From contig VZTJ01004492.1 of NCBI GenBank assembly GCA_013397795.1, positions 115,538-179,537 of the forward strand: 64,000 nucleotides of DNA, in the 5' to 3' direction. Positions 60,341 through 64,000 of the stretch are shown in pieces. Origin of the DNA: Orthonyx spaldingii (lineage: Eukaryota; Chordata; Aves; Passeriformes; Orthonychidae). A program made the position numbers and the translations under genes. The notes under the pieces are model-generated. The model saw nothing but the letters and a program-made list of their open reading frames with translations. It had not been told where the DNA came from and made no database searches. The first letter of the stretch is position 1; every line of letters begins with the position of its first letter.

Positions 60341-61747
60341 GTGTGCCAAGAAAGGGAAACGCAGCAGCATGGTGAGATCAGCCTCTGCTCAATGCTAGTG
60401 GATTTGTACTGCAAACAGCACTGATGGGAGCCAAGCTGCATTCATTCTCCTGTGGGTGGAACCATTTGTATGAAGCAAATCATCGGTATTTTTTAAACAG
60501 ATTTTTACTGACTTTCACATATTGATGGGATGTGCAATTTTTGCTGTCGATCACGCAGAAGATCAAACATGAGTGCTGAAATCAACTCTTTCCAGGAAGA
60601 CAAAAATGTGCTTGGACTAGGACCCCATTTATCTTTATCCCATTGCATGCACTTTGTGTAGTGACAGCACCTTCAAAACAGCAGCATTAACAAATCCTGG
60701 GAGCTTAAGCCAGGTGGAATTGACTGTGTAAGGGTGCAGAACATCTGATTATTGAGTGCTTGGGAATGTCTGTATTTTGTGCCTCTAAAATGCTAGCTGA
60801 ATAAGCAGCATAAGAGATCATAATAGCATTGCATGGGTTTTACAGCTAGCACGTATGTGGCTCTTTCTGTGATTTTAATTTGTAGCTTAGATGTTTTAGT
60901 ACAATAGAGATATCCCATAGAATTGCTTAACTGTGCTACTATGAATTATTTTCATTAGTGCCCAGGAGTACCTAAGACAATAGCTCTGTTATGTTAGGCA
61001 GTGCTGACACCTGTTGTAAGAGACAATTCCTCCTGCAGAGATTTTGCAATCTAAATAATCAGTCATGAACTGAGAGGAGAAGGTAGAGGCAAAACTCCAA
61101 AGTATGATTTTTTGAGAAACAGAGGAAAGAAATTGAAATAATTTTCATTTTTAAACATTTGAGATTTGGGGGACCTTATTTCATCAAAGGAACAAGGCAT
61201 GTTAATTTCACAGTCAGAAATTACTCAGGGAGTATCCATTAAAATTGCATTTCTCCACGATCTTGGTAAGGGAATTTCTACATACAGGATGGACTGCCCC
61301 AACAGGAGCCATCCCATGAAGGTATGCTAGTGAGGGCAAGAGCAGCTAGTGGTTTAGCCCACAGATAAGCCAAGTTTGGCACATCTCCCACCAGCCCCTA
61401 GTGATGTCCTTCCCAATTTTGGTGAGCACAGCACACACACAAGCTGCCTCCACGAGTCATATGGTTGAAATGAGCCATCTTTTGCTGTTAAATTTCGCTT
61501 TGCCAAAGCTCTACGTTTTGAACGGAGGCTTTTCAGAGCTGGTAACATTCATTTTTTATTGTGGGAAAGTGTATTTTATCCACTTGTCTTGTATGCAAAA
61601 TGTCTGTCCTGCTACAGCTCAAACTTCCATTAAAAATTTACCATGGAACAGAACTGAGTTTTAAAAATGTGAGCCTGCACAGATGCTCCTGTGAGCCCTA
61701 GCCAGGTAATGTTCAGGGTGTGGATATAAGGTCTCGATACACAAGCT

Positions 61748-61755
61748 CCCCCCCC
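61748..61755 (+). repeat. Short poly(C) run
   Basis: Eight C followed by tcccc, a simple tract that may be length-variable. Confidence 0.7.
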
Positions 61756-61801
61756 TCCCCGTTACCTATATGCAAGCAATTTAGCAAGACTCAGCCCTTA
61801 C

Positions 61802-61815
61802 GGAGGAGCTCCTCC
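61802..61815. repeat. Perfect 14-bp palindrome
   Basis: The bases ggaggagctcctcc equal their own reverse complement. An octamer motif follows seven bases later. Confidence 0.9.
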
Positions 61816-61822
61816 AGTCATT

Positions 61823-61830
61823 ATGCAAAT
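61823..61830 (+). promoter_or_regulatory. Octamer (POU factor) motif ATGCAAAT
   Basis: This is an exact octamer, the classical binding site of Oct/POU transcription factors. A TAATTG homeodomain core lies about 25 bases downstream (near 61853). Function is inferred from the motif only. Other exact octamers occur at 6127-6134 and 54903-54910, so a single copy means little. Confidence 0.35.
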
Positions 61831-64000
61831 CAATCCTTTCAGCCTCATTTGTAATTGAGGAGCTGCATGGAGGGGCTGTGTCCTTTCTCCCTGACTGCTG
61901 GAAAGGGTTGCTTTAGCATGTTTGCTGAACTGTTGAACTGATAACCATTTTTTGAAGTGGTCCTGTTTGTTCATAAGCCTACTAGACTGTGTTATTTTTA
62001 ATTCTTTAATACAGTGTGTTATATAAAAAAAATACAAAAAGCAAATTAAGTTAGCTACCATAGCAGGTAGCCTCTTAGACTGCAATCAGTGAAGCAGACA
62101 TTAACGTGGAGAAAAGCTCATTAACTTTAGCAGAGAGACCCTTTTCTTGCAGCTAATAAGTGAGTCATACAGGTACATATTTTTGCAGAAACTAGATATT
62201 TTTCTCATCACAGTCAATTAAACTGCCCATATTTTATAGCCATCTGTCTGCTTAGGGGGGGGTGCATGTTTGAATTGTGTTGTTTAGTGTACTTTAAAAT
62301 CCTAACTTCAAAAGCAGAAGTAAGAATAGAGGATTTGTTTACTCATCAATATTTCCATTAAGGCTGGAAAAAATCTTCTAAGTAGCACAGCAGTCTTGCC
62401 AGATATTGTTGTCATTTAAGGAGTTGAATATAGTTTGTATCACATAAAGTGAGTACTTGTAACAGAATAACTTTTATCCTGTGATATGGATTTTAATTGT
62501 GTATCTGAGGCTCTGATCCTCATGATTCATTAACCATCCCCTTATGTAACCCTCCACTCATTAGCTGCTGCCTGGCACCTTTGTAGCTGTCCCCAGCTTC
62601 GGGAAGGGTCTGTGATAAATAAGACTGCCCTGTGGCAAAAGGTAAAATCTAATGTTTTGTTCTGTGCTTCTTTGCATTTGGGGGGAGCTGCACACCCTGA
62701 CAGATACATGATAAACTCCGACCAAGGAGGTTGATCAGGGCTCTGTGCAAAGCACCTCTCACATGCCTTACCTTCCTCTTGGTCAAAAGTGAGGATTTTT
62801 TCTGCTATATCTTCTCTGCTAATACATTTTCTCATCTTCAAAAGTAATAACCTTCTGAAGATATGAGTGATCACCACCATGTATGCCAGCCTGTCTTCAG
62901 CTAGAGAGTTAATGAGAATATATAACACAGTAAAATACAAGTCTTCGCAAATCGTAGAGCTTGACCCTCTAAGAGGATTTTCGAACTGAAATGGCTAGTT
63001 GCTTTGGTTTGTCATTGAATAAATAAAGAGCATATTGGATTGTATCATTAAGTTTGTGCTACTGCTACTTTGCATCTTTAGACACAAATATTCCTTTTGA
63101 TGTCATAGCACAACACTTACTCCTGAAAGGAGAGCAGATGAGCTTCCACATTTAGGCTGGCAACTCCAAGGCAGCTATGGTTACCATGAAGGCTTCATGT
63201 AGATAAGGATGATGGATACCAACACTCCATATCTGACTATTTATCATTTTGGTCAACCAAAAACTGTTGAATGGTACCCAACAATCTTTTTCTGACAATA
63301 TAGAAAATTTGGAATTATGTCCCCTACTATCAAATTAAAAGGTGTCACAGGGGCACAATGCATGTACAGTCACCCTGCCAATTCATGATTGTCGTAGACA
63401 TTTTGCCAGAGCTGATTGGGGCAGTGACCAATCCTTTAGTTAATATGAACTGGGGTCTGAATAGACAGCGTCCTGTGTCTTATCCCAAAAAAGATAATAG
63501 GACTTAAAACATATATGTTTGCCTGAGGCATGGTGTGGATATGTACTTAGAATGTAACCCTCAGGAGACAAAAATTGGTCTCACATAGCTGATTGCCAGA
63601 AGAAAACCCTTCTATAAGCTGTTGGACATCTGATCTTCCTTATTCTACTTTGTGTTTTTGTTCAAGACGGAAAATTAGCCAGGTATCACACAAATCATAA
63701 GAGCAAGGATGTTGTTTTGAGGATCTGAAATTCACATTACTTTCACTAGAGGCAATAGTCCTGGAATCAATCAGTGAGAAACAGAAAGAATTCTCTGAAA
63801 TTAAACTTGTCTTTTTATTTCACTGTTCATATGAGATTTTTTTTTTAATGCAGGCACTGTCGTTGCAGTATTCAAATTACAAATTAGCCTTTGATCTAGA
63901 TGGATTATTTCAGCAAACAAATGCATTGCACTCTTATTCTTGGTATAGTTAGATTAATTAGATCCTCCTTATTTTACAGAAACGACTTCTTTAGGCTAAG

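Larger units (their letters stand above)
52050..64000. other. Unassigned non-coding sequence with motif-rich segments
   Basis: About 12 kb with no recognised gene, RNA or interspersed repeat. It includes AT-rich stretches, a poly(A)/purine tract (60276-60340), short C and G runs (61748-61755 and 62255-62262), and segments with clustered homeodomain or octamer motifs (53416-53488 and 61800-61860). The longest open frame, 56000-56500 on the minus strand (167 codons), resembles no protein family I know. A weak candidate exon is listed at 58673-58771. Decayed repeats may be present unseen. Confidence 0.4.

Noticed and set aside
1..64000. CRISPR arrays, operons, tRNA or rRNA genes, or a bacterial-type system
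   Set aside because: No spaced direct-repeat array, no tRNA cloverleaf or TTCGA-type B box, and no dense coding was seen. The repeats are those of a bird genome.

Overview
This window reads as nuclear DNA from a bird. The evidence is its repeats: many CR1 LINE fragments, two of them with the avian octamer tail (ATTCTGTG-type repeats), and solo LTRs of ERV families whose ends begin TGTCCTGG and finish in CA. The LTR style suggests a neoavian bird, possibly a passerine, but the species cannot be fixed from this sequence. I recognise no protein-coding gene, tRNA, rRNA or other known RNA gene. The open frames are short and mostly overlap repeats or each other, so the window is most likely intergenic or deep intronic.

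Layout. 1-2720 is unassigned, moderately AT-rich sequence. 2727-3461 is a CpG-rich solo LTR flanked by a perfect 6-bp target duplication (ERVK-like). 3468-13860 is unassigned apart from small tandem duplications and a long pyrimidine tract. 13866-23453 is a retroelement cluster: an ERVL-type solo LTR (13866-14625), a CR1 split by a second ERVL-type solo LTR (15676-16321, target duplication ctgga), a CR1 with its 3' tail (16430-17051), a possible CR1 tail (17245-17332), an old CR1 (19535-20160), two minus-strand CR1 fragments (21181-21803 and 21884-22105) and a plus-strand CR1 with recognisable reverse-transcriptase C-terminal peptides (22335-23453). 23454-31860 is unassigned except for a strong inverted repeat at 24543-24576. 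31865-32460 is an ancient minus-strand CR1. 34813-35247 is a possible ERV1-like LTR. 37386-37433 is a GA microsatellite. 38888-39462 is a minus-strand ERVL solo LTR. 44610-45158 is another minus-strand solo LTR with a perfect 5-bp target duplication. About 50692-51207 is an LTR-like segment with TATA-like and AATAAA signals. 51439-52048 is another minus-strand CR1. 52050-64000 is unassigned, but contains homeodomain- and octamer-motif clusters and one weak candidate coding exon (58673-58771).

How it fits together. All activity visible here is retrotransposon history. CR1 insertions came first, and at least one was later interrupted by an ERV. The recognisable ERVs are reduced to solo LTRs with no gag/pol/env between them. 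No genes act together in a pathway here. The sequences that could matter to a host gene are the LTR promoter and poly(A) signals and a few non-coding segments with clustered transcription-factor motifs. All boundaries were judged by eye from remembered family features and not by alignment.
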